A stretch of 64,000 nt of DNA from Flavobacteriales bacterium (GCA_947496375.1 CANMCY010000007.1:53606-117605), one strand, 5' to 3'; shown: positions 1 to 9,238, counted from the stretch's first letter. The notes: generated from the sequence alone by a model not told the origin. Made by a program: numbers and translations.

Positions 1-507
1 ATAACCTAGTGGTTCCAGGTAAATCTTGTGTTTGAGGTAATTGAGCGCTTTGTCCAGAATCTCATTGTGGTCAAACCCCAGCTGAGGAACATCTTTCACT
101 TTGACCCAGACGGCATTTCTGGCAAAACTGGAGGGTGTGAGGTTAAAACGTTGTTTGTTGATTAGTGAAGTATAAGCAACTGTAATGACGCGGGCCTCCG
201 GATGTGCTCGAATGCTTCTAAGCCAGTCTTGGTCGTGTTTTTTGCTGATTCGGTTGGGGTCTCCAAACGTATATACCTGCTCCAGATAAATATTGGAAAG
301 TCCCGTTAACTCGCATAAAACGCGCTGTGCCGCCTCATCTAGATTTTCATCTTCATAAATAAGATTTCCGGGCAGGGCTTTAATTTCATCCACTTTCTCC
401 GTGTTGCCGGCAGAGCGTTCAATCAGCAAAACTTCCAGTTCTTGATTATTAAAACCAAAAATAACACAATCTACAGAAACATTGGGATTAACAGCATGGT
501 CAGTCAT
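1..507 (-). CDS. NUDIX-family transcriptional regulator (NrtR/AraR-like), partial
   Basis: The frame is open for 169 codons from an ATG at 507 to the window edge, so the C-terminus is missing. The start is typical of NUDIX regulators: residues about 10-30 form the first strands (SVDCVIFGFNNQELEVLLIE), and a NUDIX box region follows (ALPGNLIYEDENLDEAAQRV). The catalytic part of the box is degraded: the expected REUxEE reads RVLCEL. This argues for a sugar-sensing regulator rather than a hydrolase. In Bacteroidota such proteins (NrtR relatives, for example AraR) carry a C-terminal winged helix, which here would lie outside the window. The gene is divergent from the maltose operon, so it probably controls it; that is inference. 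A TATATTTG -7 box lies at 522-529 on this strand. Confidence 0.8.
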   Translation of the reverse strand, partial: MTDHAVNPNVSVDCVIFGFNNQELEVLLIERSAGNTEKVDEIKALPGNLIYEDENLDEAAQRVLCELTGLSNIYLEQVYTFGDPNRISKKHDQDWLRSIRAHPEARVITVAYTSLINKQRFNLTPSSFARNAVWVKVKDVPQLGFDHNEILDKALNYLKHKIYLEPLGY

Positions 508-521
508 AGCAAGGGGGTGCA

Positions 522-529
522 CAAATATA
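522..529 (-). promoter_or_regulatory. -7 box of the NUDIX regulator promoter
   Basis: The minus strand reads TATATTTG, an exact match to the Bacteroidota -7 element TAnnTTTG, 14 nt before the regulator ATG. No good TTG was found at the expected -33 distance, so the promoter may need activation. Confidence 0.55.
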
Positions 530-540
530 ATGACTTTGCT

Positions 541-555
541 AATATTCATAATATT
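541..555. promoter_or_regulatory. candidate operator in divergent promoter region
   Basis: AATATT-CAT-AATATT is an inverted repeat of two six-base arms around a three-base spacer. It lies between the -7 box of the NUDIX regulator and the -33 box of the kinase operon, where an operator controlling both directions would sit. The arms are AT-only, so chance is possible. Confidence 0.3.
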
Positions 556-568
556 GAACATGTATTGG

Positions 569-599
569 TTGGGTATGTGTAATTATTACACTAAGTTTG
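569..599 (+). promoter_or_regulatory. promoter of the maltose operon
   Basis: TTG at 569-571, a 20-nt spacer and TAAGTTTG at 592-599 match the Bacteroidota primary sigma consensus (TTG, about 19-21 nt, TAnnTTTG). The kinase ATG follows 16 nt later at 616. Confidence 0.7.
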
Positions 600-615
600 C
601 AGATATTAGAATCTA

Positions 616-1488
616 ATGATAATTGTAGCTGAAAGTGGTTCTACCAAATGCGATTGGCTGATCAACCACAATGATGGTAAGGTGCTGGAAACGCACACTA
701 TGGGTTTTAATCCGTTCTTTCATCAGCCGGACGAGATTATGACCCATCTTAGGGGAAATCAGAATCTCAGCCAGGTTGCTTCGAAAGCTACGGCTGTTTA
801 CTTTTATGGTGCAGGTTGTTCCAGTCCGGACCGTAATGAAGTGATTTTATCTGCCCTGGTACAGTTTTTTCGCAATGCACACTGCGAGGTCAACCACGAT
901 TTAAATGCTTCAGCATTTGCCACCTGGGATGGAAATCCCGCCATAACCTGCATAATCGGCACAGGCAGTAACAGCTGTTATTATGATGGGGTTTCGGTTT
1001 CTGAACAGGTGCCTGCACTGGGTTATATTCTGGGTGACGAAGGCAGTGGATCCTATTTTGGGAAAAAACTCATTGCCGATTATCTGTATAAAAGACTTCC
1101 TAAAGAGTTACAGGATGCTTTCTTTGAGCAGTACAAACTGCAAAAAGAAGAAATTTTTCATCAGGTATACAATACCAATAAGGCCAATGTATTTCTTGCC
1201 TCCTTTATGCGCTTCATTGTGCCCCACAAGGAACATGCCTATATTCGGGAAATGGTATATGAAGGCCTTTCCAGGTTTGCCGAAATTCACATTTGCTGCT
1301 ATTCAAACTTCCGCGAGGTTCCGGTTCATTTTGTGGGCTCAGTGGCTTTCTATTTTACCGAAATTCTTCAGCAGGTAGCAGTAGAAAAGGGTTTCAGTCT
1401 GGGGAAAATTGATAAAAACCCAGGTATGTCATTGCTGAAATATCACCTGACAAGAGAGGCAACGCTCAACAATATAGAAAAAGTATGA
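616..1488 (+). CDS. BadF/BadG-type sugar kinase (glucokinase or GlcNAc kinase-like)
   Basis: This 290-residue protein belongs to the ASKHA superfamily, BadF/BadG/BcrA/BcrD branch, which includes N-acetylglucosamine kinases and some glucokinases. Visible motifs are the phosphate-1 loop ESGSTKCDW (6-14; E replaces the usual D), the GTGSN adenosine/phosphate loop (115-119) and GDEGSGS (140-146). It is the first gene of a maltose operon, and its last four bases overlap the pgmB start (ATGA). Maltose phosphorolysis releases free glucose, and no other glucose kinase is seen here, so glucose is the most sensible substrate. That is inferred from context; family membership alone would suggest an amino sugar. 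Confidence 0.8.
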   Translation: MIIVAESGSTKCDWLINHNDGKVLETHTMGFNPFFHQPDEIMTHLRGNQNLSQVASKATAVYFYGAGCSSPDRNEVILSALVQFFRNAHCEVNHDLNASAFATWDGNPAITCIIGTGSNSCYYDGVSVSEQVPALGYILGDEGSGSYFGKKLIADYLYKRLPKELQDAFFEQYKLQKEEIFHQVYNTNKANVFLASFMRFIVPHKEHAYIREMVYEGLSRFAEIHICCYSNFREVPVHFVGSVAFYFTEILQQVAVEKGFSLGKIDKNPGMSLLKYHLTREATLNNIEKV

Positions 1489-2135
1489 TACGCGGTGTCA
1501 TCTTTGATCTGGATGGCGTGATTACGGATACTGCCGTTTATCATTATCAGTCATGGAGACGCATTGCAACAGAGGTGAATTTTGATCTCACCGAAGAACA
1601 TAATGAACAACTGAAAGGGGTGAGCCGGGCGGAAAGTCTGGATAGAATTCTTGGCTGGGCCAATGCACTGAGGACAGAAGAGGAAAAGGCAAAACTGCTC
1701 GTTCAAAAGAATGAACATTACCTCACACTCATTGAATCGCTGAATGACAAGGATATACTGCCGGGAATCGTTGCTTTTTTAGAAAATATCAGAAGTGCAG
1801 GCATTAAAACCGCAGTGGGTAGCAGCTCCAAAAACGCCCATTTTATTTTAAACAAACTTAGGCTCATAGATAGTTTTGATGCTGTTGTTGATGGCAATAT
1901 GGTAAAACAAACCAAGCCGGATCCTGAAGTTTTTATATTGGCCGCCCAGCTTCTCGGTCTGCAACAGCAAGAATGTATTGTAGTTGAGGATGCCGAGGCA
2001 GGCGTTCTGGCAGCAAAAGCCGCCGGTATGAAAGTGCTTGGAATAACTGCGCATGGTCAGCTTCATCAGGCAGATTTATGTACGCACAATCTGCTTGAAA
2101 AGGATGCACAGTTTATTCAGCAATTTTTTTCTTAA
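1485..2135 (+). CDS. pgmB: beta-phosphoglucomutase
   Basis: A 216-residue HAD-superfamily enzyme that converts beta-D-glucose-1-phosphate to glucose-6-phosphate in the cytoplasm. The HAD motif I is DLDGVITDT (8-16) with nucleophile D8 and acid/base D10. The beta-PGM-specific cap motif GVSRAESL follows (45-52), then motif II (GSSSKN), motif III (KPDPEVF) and the acidic EDAEAG motif. Its length is normal for the family. It overlaps the kinase by 4 nt and lies 15 nt before maltose phosphorylase, the enzyme that makes its substrate. This neighbour supports PgmB over a generic HAD phosphatase. Confidence 0.93.
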   Translation: MIRGVIFDLDGVITDTAVYHYQSWRRIATEVNFDLTEEHNEQLKGVSRAESLDRILGWANALRTEEEKAKLLVQKNEHYLTLIESLNDKDILPGIVAFLENIRSAGIKTAVGSSSKNAHFILNKLRLIDSFDAVVDGNMVKQTKPDPEVFILAAQLLGLQQQECIVVEDAEAGVLAAKAAGMKVLGITAHGQLHQADLCTHNLLEKDAQFIQQFFS

Positions 2136-2150
2136 TAATGGTTAAATGAT

Positions 2151-4451
2151 ATGAAGGATTATATTAAAATAGATCCGTGGAATATTATCGAGGAGGGCTT
2201 TGATCCTGCATTGCATAAGGTTTCCGAAAGCTTGTTTAGCATTGGTAATGGCCGAATGGGGCAGCGTGCCAATTTTGAAGAATCTTACTCAGGTAAAACC
2301 CTTAGAGGTTCATACCTGGCAGGGGTGTATTATCCCGATAAAACAAGGGTTGGCTGGTGGAAAAACGGGTATCCGGAATATTTTGCCAAGGTGCTCAATT
2401 CGGTTAACTGGATTGGGATAGACATATCGGTGGATGGGGTTGCAGTTGATTTGGCCCATATTCAGCCCAAGGGATTTCAGCGTAAACTGAATATGCAACA
2501 TGGGTTGCTTGAGAGGCACTATACTATTGAGCTTCAGAACGGCAATCAGTTGCAATTTAAATGGACAAGGTTTTGCCACATTACAAGAAAAGATTTGGGT
2601 GTAATTCGCCTGGAAATTGCGGCCACCAAGGATTGTGAGCTCACTATTAATAGTTATCTCGATGGTGCAGTTTACAATCAGGATTCCAATTACGATGAGT
2701 TTTTCTGGGAACAGACTTCAGCCGGTGCTTACGAAAAGGCAGGCGTGGTATGGGTGCGTCAGCAAACCCGTAAAACCGGATTCAAAGTATTAGCGGGTGC
2801 CAAGACACAAGTTCAGCAGGGAAGTGAGATGATTCCGGGTACATTGTCATCCGGTGAGATGCGGGCCGAGGAGCATTACCGGCTCCTGTTAAAATCCGGG
2901 CAAACCCTGAAACTTGAAAAATATGTGGCGGTGCTTACCGATATGTACCATCAGCCCGCACAATTCGAAGATATTGTAAAAAGTACAATATCTGCCGCAG
3001 TTGATACCGGATTTGAACAGTTGCTCGAGGAGCAAATACATGGCTGGGCTGATATCTGGAAGCAGGCGGATATTCTGATTGAAGGTGATGATGCCGCTCA
3101 GCAGGGTATCCGATTCAATATTTTTCAGTTATTCCAGACCTACAATGGGGATGATGCCCGCCTGAATATTGGTCCAAAAGGATTTACAGGTGAAAAATAC
3201 GGTGGCAGCACTTATTGGGATACGGAAGCCTATTGTATTCCATTTTATCTGGGCACTGCCTCACCGGAGGTTTCACGAAATTTGCTGTTATACCGGTATC
3301 AGCAATTGCCTAAAGCCATTGAAAATGCTGAGAAACTCGGTTTTTCAGGCGGAGCGGCATTGTATCCTATGGTCACCATGAATGGGGAGGAATGCCACAA
3401 CGAATGGGAAATAACCTTCGAAGAAATTCACCGTAACGGTGCCATTGCTTATGCCATTTACGACTACATCAATTACACCGGAGATGCTGATTACATGGCC
3501 TCACATGGTCTTGAGGTGCTTATTGGTATTGCCCGATTCTGGGCCCAGCGGGTAAATTGGTCCAACGATAAAAAGAAGTTTGTGATGCTGGGTGTTACAG
3601 GGCCAAATGAGTTTGAAAACAACGTCAATAATAACTGGTACACCAATTATATTGCATCCTGGTGCATGCGTTATGCTGCCGAACAGTGTGAATGGCTAAA
3701 AACTGCCAATCCTTCAGCAATGAATGCGATTTCCGGCAAAACTGCCCTGAGTACCGAGGAAGTGTCTAACTGGAAACACATTCAGGCCAATATGTATTTT
3801 CCTTTCGATTCGGACCAAAATGTGTTTTTGCAGCAGGATGGATTTCTGGATAAAGAACTAATCCCGGTTAGTGATTTGCCCGCTTCGCAGCGTCCCATTG
3901 TGGAACACTGGAGTTGGGACCGGATCCTTAGAAGTTGTTACATAAAACAGGCCGATGTGCTGCAGGGTTTTTATTTCTTTGAGGATGACTTTGACGCAGA
4001 TGCACACCGCAGGCATTTTGATTTTTACGAGCAGTACACTGTGCATGAATCTTCTTTGTCGCCCTGTATTCATAGCATTTTGGCCAATAAGATTGGCAAC
4101 CATGAAAAAGCGTATGAATTTTACCTGCGCACCTCACGCCTGGACTTAAATGATATCAACAACGATACGTGCGACGGTTGCCATATTACCAGCATGGCAG
4201 GTACCTGGATGACCATTAGCAAGGGATTTGCAGGCATTCGGGTAAAAAATGGAAAACTGCACTTCAACCCGGCGCTTCCCAATCAGTGGAAGTCTTTGAC
4301 ATTTAACCTGAGATTCAGGGAAAATCTGTTTTACATCCATATAGCGGGAGATGGTGTGCAGGTTACCAATACTTCAGGACCCGATACCAGTGCTGTAATC
4401 AACGGAATTGAAAAGCATTTGCCTCAGTCAAATCCGGTTTCTGCTTCATGA
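2151..4451 (+). CDS. maltose phosphorylase (GH65)
   Basis: A 766-residue GH65 enzyme that splits maltose with phosphate into glucose and beta-glucose-1-phosphate. It has the family's N-terminal beta-sandwich (to about 270), the (alpha/alpha)6 barrel and a C-terminal sheet. The catalytic acid is E487 in GVTGPNEF, and a second conserved segment is HNEWEITFEEIHRNG (from 416). There is no signal peptide, so it is cytoplasmic. Length agrees with characterised maltose phosphorylases (about 750-770). Kojibiose or trehalose phosphorylase activity cannot be excluded by eye, but the neighbouring amylases and PgmB favour maltose. Its stop overlaps the next start (ATGA, 4448-4451). Confidence 0.9.
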   Translation: MKDYIKIDPWNIIEEGFDPALHKVSESLFSIGNGRMGQRANFEESYSGKTLRGSYLAGVYYPDKTRVGWWKNGYPEYFAKVLNSVNWIGIDISVDGVAVDLAHIQPKGFQRKLNMQHGLLERHYTIELQNGNQLQFKWTRFCHITRKDLGVIRLEIAATKDCELTINSYLDGAVYNQDSNYDEFFWEQTSAGAYEKAGVVWVRQQTRKTGFKVLAGAKTQVQQGSEMIPGTLSSGEMRAEEHYRLLLKSGQTLKLEKYVAVLTDMYHQPAQFEDIVKSTISAAVDTGFEQLLEEQIHGWADIWKQADILIEGDDAAQQGIRFNIFQLFQTYNGDDARLNIGPKGFTGEKYGGSTYWDTEAYCIPFYLGTASPEVSRNLLLYRYQQLPKAIENAEKLGFSGGAALYPMVTMNGEECHNEWEITFEEIHRNGAIAYAIYDYINYTGDADYMASHGLEVLIGIARFWAQRVNWSNDKKKFVMLGVTGPNEFENNVNNNWYTNYIASWCMRYAAEQCEWLKTANPSAMNAISGKTALSTEEVSNWKHIQANMYFPFDSDQNVFLQQDGFLDKELIPVSDLPASQRPIVEHWSWDRILRSCYIKQADVLQGFYFFEDDFDADAHRRHFDFYEQYTVHESSLSPCIHSILANKIGNHEKAYEFYLRTSRLDLNDINNDTCDGCHITSMAGTWMTISKGFAGIRVKNGKLHFNPALPNQWKSLTFNLRFRENLFYIHIAGDGVQVTNTSGPDTSAVINGIEKHLPQSNPVSAS

Positions 4452-6907
4452 AAAGGGCAAAGCAAATTATATCGGTAGTTTTTCTTACTGTTTTTCTATT
4501 CTCTTGCGGAATTGTAAGAAAGAAAACAGTGTGGATTACCTATTTACATCCTTCCACACCTGTGATGCCGGCATGGCTTGCCGGTGATACCACCACGCTA
4601 TACACGGGCGATATTTTTCCGAATCAGAAGGTGGGTGTGGTGGTTGCGGGTTCAACTGACAAAACCGGAGAACTTTCCTTGCTGCCGGGTCTTTCATCAG
4701 ATACTTCCATGGTGAACCAAGCTTTTAGGGTGGTTTCTCCCAAGAATGGTGTTCTTAATGCGGTTACCCTCGTAAATCTTCAGAATAGTAAGCGCTGTGA
4801 CTGGGTATTGAAAAAAACGGTTATTATACCTGTAACCCTCACCTATAAGGGAAAAGTGGAAAAGGGTATTTTTGTGAAAGGCGATTTTAATGCCTGGAAT
4901 TCAAAATCGCACCCGCTACAAAAAATCAGTGATACCGTTTATCAGACTACCCTTTCACTGGATCCGGGGGAATATGGATATCAGTTTGTGGCAGATGGGA
5001 AAGGTGTATTTGATGTTTCCAATCCCAACAGAAGGAGCAATGGTTTTGGGGGCGAGAATTCCGTATTAACTGTGGCTGAAAGCAGGCCTGTTCCGCACAT
5101 CGTAGCGAAATGGGAAAATCAAGCATTGCATTTGCATTTCGAGCAGCCACTAAAGACTGAAAAACTTCATGTTATTGCCCTATGGGATAATCAGATTATT
5201 TATCAGACTGTTAATAGTCAGGATAAAAACAGGGTGGTACAGTGGTCCAATCCGGAATTAACCATCCCCGCAGATGCTAAGTCAATCAAGAGAAGCTTTA
5301 TCAGGGTGTTTTGTGCAACGGAATTTGTACACGGAAACGATCTGTTGATTCCGCTTGAATATGGAATACCCGTAACGGACCCAAAGCAACTTTCACGGGA
5401 AGATCTGGAAAAAACCGTTATGTACTTTGCGTTTGTTGACCGCTTTAACAACGGTGCAAAAAGCAACGATAAACCGCTGAACCATCCCCAGGTAACGCTC
5501 AGGACCAATTTTCAAGGTGGAGATATACAGGGTATAACGCAAAAGATACAGTCCGGATATTTCGACAGCATGGGGATGAATGCCATCTGGATTAGCCCTA
5601 TTTCTAAAAATCCCAAGGGCGCATGGGGAGATTTTCCTGATCCGCATGTGAAGTTCAGTGGCTACCATGGTTACTGGCCCGTTTCCAATACGCTCATTGA
5701 TGAAAGGTTTGGAAACGCATCAGCCCTGAAACAAATGCTGTCTGAAGCGCATAGCCGTAACAATAACGTTTACCTGGATTATGTGGCTCATCATGTGCAC
5801 AAAGAACACCCTATTTACAGGCAGCATCCTGATTGGGTTACGCCCTTGTATTTACCCGATGGGCGAATGAACACGGAATTGTGGGATGAGCAGCGTTTAA
5901 CGACATGGTTCGATACATTTCTGCCAACCCTGGATTTGGGAAGGCCCGAAGTGGCAACCTACATGGTAGATTCTGCCCTGTATTGGCTTAGGACATTTGA
6001 TTTTGATGGTTTTAGGCACGATGCAACAAAGCATATACCTGATAATTTCACAAGATTGCTCACCGCCAAAATTCGCACGGAAATTGAACCTGCTAGAAAC
6101 CAACGTATATACCAGATTGGAGAAACCTATGGCAACACCAAGTTGATTGGTTCATATCTGGGCCATGGATTGCTCGATGCGCAGTTTGATTTTAACCTGT
6201 ATGATGCGATGCTGAGAACCTTTGCCTGGAATGGTTCCTTAACCGGACTGGTAACGGAGCAACTGCGAAGCATAGGTCAATACGGACATCATCACCTTAT
6301 GGGCAATATCACCGGCAACCAGGACAAACCCAGGTTTATGTCTTATGCCGATGGCACCATAACCGGCAAAACACCTTGGAACGAAGGGAAAAAGATGGGA
6401 CATCTAGGTGATTTGCCCCTGAAGAACGATTCTGCATTCCAGAAATTTCTTCATTTTTATACGTGGTTGTTTTCCGCACCCGGCATCCCTGTGGTTTATT
6501 ATGGCGATGAGATTGGTATGACAGGAGGCAATGATCCGGGAAACAGAAACATGATGCAGTTTGATAGCTTAACCTCGCAGCAATCTCAATTTAAAACAAA
6601 AATAGCAGAACTGGCCAAACTCAGAACGGGCAGCATGGCCCTGTGCTACGGAGATTATAAGGTTTTGAGCTACAATGATTCGCAGGTTGTGATTTGCCGC
6701 AGGTACCTGAATGAAATGGCTGTAATGGCCATAAACAGAGGCAAAAAACCTATGGAACTTGATGGGTTTCAAAAAACTATCGATATTTTTAGCCATAAAC
6801 AAATAGCCGTTTGGTCTAATATGGACAGCGCAGAATTATTGGGTATGCGCAAAGGAACAATGCTGAAACCCCATCAATCGGCCATCTTCATTTACTCGAA
6901 TAAATAA
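4448..6907 (+). CDS. GH13 alpha-amylase/neopullulanase-like lipoprotein with N-terminal E-set module
   Basis: This 819-residue protein starts with a lipoprotein signal (FLFSC, C20), so it is probably anchored in the outer membrane or periplasm. An E-set/CBM48-like module lies at about 133-205 (GIFVKGDFNAWNSKSHPLQ). The GH13 barrel follows from about residue 320, starting at MYFAFVDRFNNG. The catalytic triad is visible: nucleophile D525 in DGFRHDA, acid/base E559 in QIGETYGN and D626 in GNQDKPRF. The third motif has GNQD where most relatives have NHD, typical of one subgroup of neopullulanase/SusA-like enzymes. It is co-transcribed with maltose phosphorylase, and the next gene starts 1 nt after its stop. 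Confidence 0.88.
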   Translation: MKRAKQIISVVFLTVFLFSCGIVRKKTVWITYLHPSTPVMPAWLAGDTTTLYTGDIFPNQKVGVVVAGSTDKTGELSLLPGLSSDTSMVNQAFRVVSPKNGVLNAVTLVNLQNSKRCDWVLKKTVIIPVTLTYKGKVEKGIFVKGDFNAWNSKSHPLQKISDTVYQTTLSLDPGEYGYQFVADGKGVFDVSNPNRRSNGFGGENSVLTVAESRPVPHIVAKWENQALHLHFEQPLKTEKLHVIALWDNQIIYQTVNSQDKNRVVQWSNPELTIPADAKSIKRSFIRVFCATEFVHGNDLLIPLEYGIPVTDPKQLSREDLEKTVMYFAFVDRFNNGAKSNDKPLNHPQVTLRTNFQGGDIQGITQKIQSGYFDSMGMNAIWISPISKNPKGAWGDFPDPHVKFSGYHGYWPVSNTLIDERFGNASALKQMLSEAHSRNNNVYLDYVAHHVHKEHPIYRQHPDWVTPLYLPDGRMNTELWDEQRLTTWFDTFLPTLDLGRPEVATYMVDSALYWLRTFDFDGFRHDATKHIPDNFTRLLTAKIRTEIEPARNQRIYQIGETYGNTKLIGSYLGHGLLDAQFDFNLYDAMLRTFAWNGSLTGLVTEQLRSIGQYGHHHLMGNITGNQDKPRFMSYADGTITGKTPWNEGKKMGHLGDLPLKNDSAFQKFLHFYTWLFSAPGIPVVYYGDEIGMTGGNDPGNRNMMQFDSLTSQQSQFKTKIAELAKLRTGSMALCYGDYKVLSYNDSQVVICRRYLNEMAVMAINRGKKPMELDGFQKTIDIFSHKQIAVWSNMDSAELLGMRKGTMLKPHQSAIFIYSNK

Positions 6908-6908
6908 C

Positions 6909-8273
6909 ATGAAAAAGCACATAATACTTTTAGCCGGAATGCTCGCGCTTGGGTTCAATTCAGTGATTGCACAACCTGCAGACTGGCCCGAAAATCCCAT
7001 TATTTACGAGGTGAATTTACGCCACCATACGCCAGAAGGTACCCTTGCGTCATTTAAGCAGGAATTACGCCAATTAAAGGGGCTAGGGGTAAATGTACTG
7101 TGGTTTATGCCTGTGCAGCCCATTGGTGAGAAAAAACGCAAAGCCAAGGGCGATCTTTTCGTGGAAGATATCAAAGAACCTGCTGAAAAGTTGCGTTATC
7201 TGGGAAGTCCTTATTCTATCAGGAATTATACCCAGGTTAATCCGGATTTTGGTACCCTGCAGGAATTTAAATCTGTGGTAAAACTTTGCCATGAAATGGG
7301 AATGAAAGTGATTCTGGACTGGGTTGGTAATCACACCGCATGGGATCATCCATGGATTGCCGCGCATCCTGACTGGTATACAAAAGATAAAAATGGCAAT
7401 ATCACCGATCCGCTGAATGAGGAAGGCAATAGCATGGGCTGGACTGATGTGGCAGACCTGAATTATGGCAGCCAGGAAATGAGAGCGGCGATGATCCAGG
7501 ATATGAAATATTGGGTTAAAGAATGCGATATCGATGGTTTCAGGTGTGATGTAGCCATGAGCGTTCCGGCTGATTTTTGGGATGCAGCCAGAAAAGAAAT
7601 TGAAACGGTAAAACCCATCTTCATGCTCGCAGAGTCCGAAGAGCACGACATGGCGCAATTTAAGGGAGCGTTTAACGCTTATTATGGCTGGGAATTACAT
7701 CATGTTATGAACCAGGTTGCCAAGGGAAAACGCAAAGCCACATTTCTTGATACAACCCTGTCTAACAAGCTGAAAAAGTTTCCGGTTAATGTTTACAGCA
7801 TGAACTTCATTACCAATCATGATGAAAACAGCTGGAATGGAACCGAATTTGAAAGAATGAAAGATGCATGGAAAGCCATGGCAGTGTTTACTTTCACTGC
7901 TCCCGGTATACCACTTTTATATACCGGTCAGGAATATGGAAATAATCGCAGACTGCGTTTCTTTGAAAAAGACACGATACAAAAACGCCATGATTTTAAT
8001 TACTTCGGATTTTACTCCTTGCTTTGTGATTTAAGGAAGTACCACGGACTTGGCACATCAGCAGCGTCAAACAACATATCATTCATTCCCCAAAAGTCCC
8101 CTAATCTGCTGGTATTTACCCGGGGCAATAAAGAACATACTTATTGGGTTTGCCTAAACCTTTCAGAAAGCGCATATAAAAAGCGTATTAAGATTCCAAA
8201 AGGTGCGCTATTGATGGGTACCCCGGGCAAAAAACTCGGCCCCTGGGCTTATAAAGTTATTCAATTGAAATAG
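6909..8273 (+). CDS. secreted GH13 alpha-amylase
   Basis: A 454-residue GH13 enzyme with a cleavable signal peptide (1-21, ending SVIA before QP). It lacks the N-terminal module of the preceding amylase. Catalytic residues are D214 in DGFRCDVA, E242 in MLAESEEHD and D305 in TNHDEN. A compact C-terminal domain ends the protein. It is the last gene of the rightward maltose operon and probably hydrolyses alpha-1,4-glucans or malto-oligosaccharides in the periplasm or at the surface. Exact specificity (alpha-amylase or maltogenic) cannot be read from the motifs. Confidence 0.9.
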   Translation: MKKHIILLAGMLALGFNSVIAQPADWPENPIIYEVNLRHHTPEGTLASFKQELRQLKGLGVNVLWFMPVQPIGEKKRKAKGDLFVEDIKEPAEKLRYLGSPYSIRNYTQVNPDFGTLQEFKSVVKLCHEMGMKVILDWVGNHTAWDHPWIAAHPDWYTKDKNGNITDPLNEEGNSMGWTDVADLNYGSQEMRAAMIQDMKYWVKECDIDGFRCDVAMSVPADFWDAARKEIETVKPIFMLAESEEHDMAQFKGAFNAYYGWELHHVMNQVAKGKRKATFLDTTLSNKLKKFPVNVYSMNFITNHDENSWNGTEFERMKDAWKAMAVFTFTAPGIPLLYTGQEYGNNRRLRFFEKDTIQKRHDFNYFGFYSLLCDLRKYHGLGTSAASNNISFIPQKSPNLLVFTRGNKEHTYWVCLNLSESAYKKRIKIPKGALLMGTPGKKLGPWAYKVIQLK

Positions 8274-8303
8274 TACAGAATCTCACAAGCACCAACATAA
8301 TGA

Positions 8304-8331
8304 GAAAAGGCTGTCGAATGACAGCCTTTTC
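8304..8331. terminator. bidirectional terminator between the two sugar operons
   Basis: A perfect 12-bp stem (8304-8315 with 8320-8331) closes a GAAT loop. On the plus strand it is followed by a T-rich run, and on the minus strand by TCA. It sits between the convergent ends of the maltose operon and the Sus operon. Confidence 0.85.
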
Positions 8332-8350
8332 TTTTTGGGTTATGAATTGT

Positions 8351-9238
8351 TCAGCAACCGCCCTGGTTGAACTGATAAATCATTAGGTCATCAATAGCAT
8401 CATTGGAGTTCACCAGATTGGGTTTCACAATTTGGTATTCTATGCGATAGATTTTGGTGCTTGCAGGTATTTTGAAAAACTTTTCCGGAATAATACTGAA
8501 CTGGAAGATTCCCTTGGCGGTCTGCTTCATTTTTAGTTGCGGAAAATCCCCAACGCGTTTTGCATTAGAAGCAATCCTGTAGGCGGTTCCTGCTGCATCG
8601 TAAGCAATGGGAAACACATACAAATCTGTGGCATTTTGCATGCTTACTTTCTCTTCTGCAGTGTTATTGTATATGATACTAAATACATCAGCTGTAGTGG
8701 TAATCATGGTGTCTTTTTTTGTGCCTTTTCCTACCGGAATGGTTTGGATTTTTACTACCGGACCTGATGGTGGATCTACCGAAATGGTTAAATCTTCGGT
8801 TTTCTTGTCAGGATCTCCGTATCCACCGCCGTCTTTGGGTTTTACAAGGAAATGAAAATCTTCTTTATAAACAGCTGCAGCATCGCACTCAAAGAAAGTG
8901 GTTGGTGTAAATGTATAGCTGTAAACGCCTTCAGATTCCTTGGTCATTTTAAGGGCCTCATTGCTGCTTTTCCATGCTGCAGAGCCGGTTCCGTTGGCCA
9001 TGGGGTGGCCAGCGGGATGTTCCTTGGGTTTCCAGATCCACAGGTACATGTCTTCAGTCATTGCAATATCAACAATGCCATAGTCATTTTTGGTCAACTT
9101 GAGGTTAACCATAATTTTACAGGGTTTTGCGGGATCAAATTCGTCCGGTTTATCCAGAAAGGCAGCTTGTCCGTATACATTTACAGAAAAAAATCCCATG
9201 AGGATTCCTGCCAAAATTGAAAAACTATATTTTTTCAT
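8351..9238 (-). CDS. secreted SusE/SusF-position protein with two related modules
   Basis: A 295-residue exported protein (signal peptide about 1-23, ending VYGQ). I do not recognise it with certainty. Two modules appear related: residues about 36-152 (TEDMYLWIWKP, then EGVYSYTFTPTTFF, then YKEDFHFLVKPKD) and about 182-291 (ATDLYVFPIAYD, then KGIFQFSIIPEKFF, then IYRIEYQIVKPN). Each has the same order of strand-rich motifs. It is the last gene of the susC-susD operon, where SusE/SusF starch-binding proteins are normally encoded, so a glycan-binding role is inferred. It ends in an unpaired Cys. Its start overlaps the previous stop by 4 nt. Confidence 0.7.
   Translation of the reverse strand: MKKYSFSILAGILMGFFSVNVYGQAAFLDKPDEFDPAKPCKIMVNLKLTKNDYGIVDIAMTEDMYLWIWKPKEHPAGHPMANGTGSAAWKSSNEALKMTKESEGVYSYTFTPTTFFECDAAAVYKEDFHFLVKPKDGGGYGDPDKKTEDLTISVDPPSGPVVKIQTIPVGKGTKKDTMITTTADVFSIIYNNTAEEKVSMQNATDLYVFPIAYDAAGTAYRIASNAKRVGDFPQLKMKQTAKGIFQFSIIPEKFFKIPASTKIYRIEYQIVKPNLVNSNDAIDDLMIYQFNQGGC

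Noticed and set aside
7083..7658. Minus-strand 191-codon frame
   Set aside because: It lies fully inside the GH13 amylase gene, whose catalytic residues are all present.
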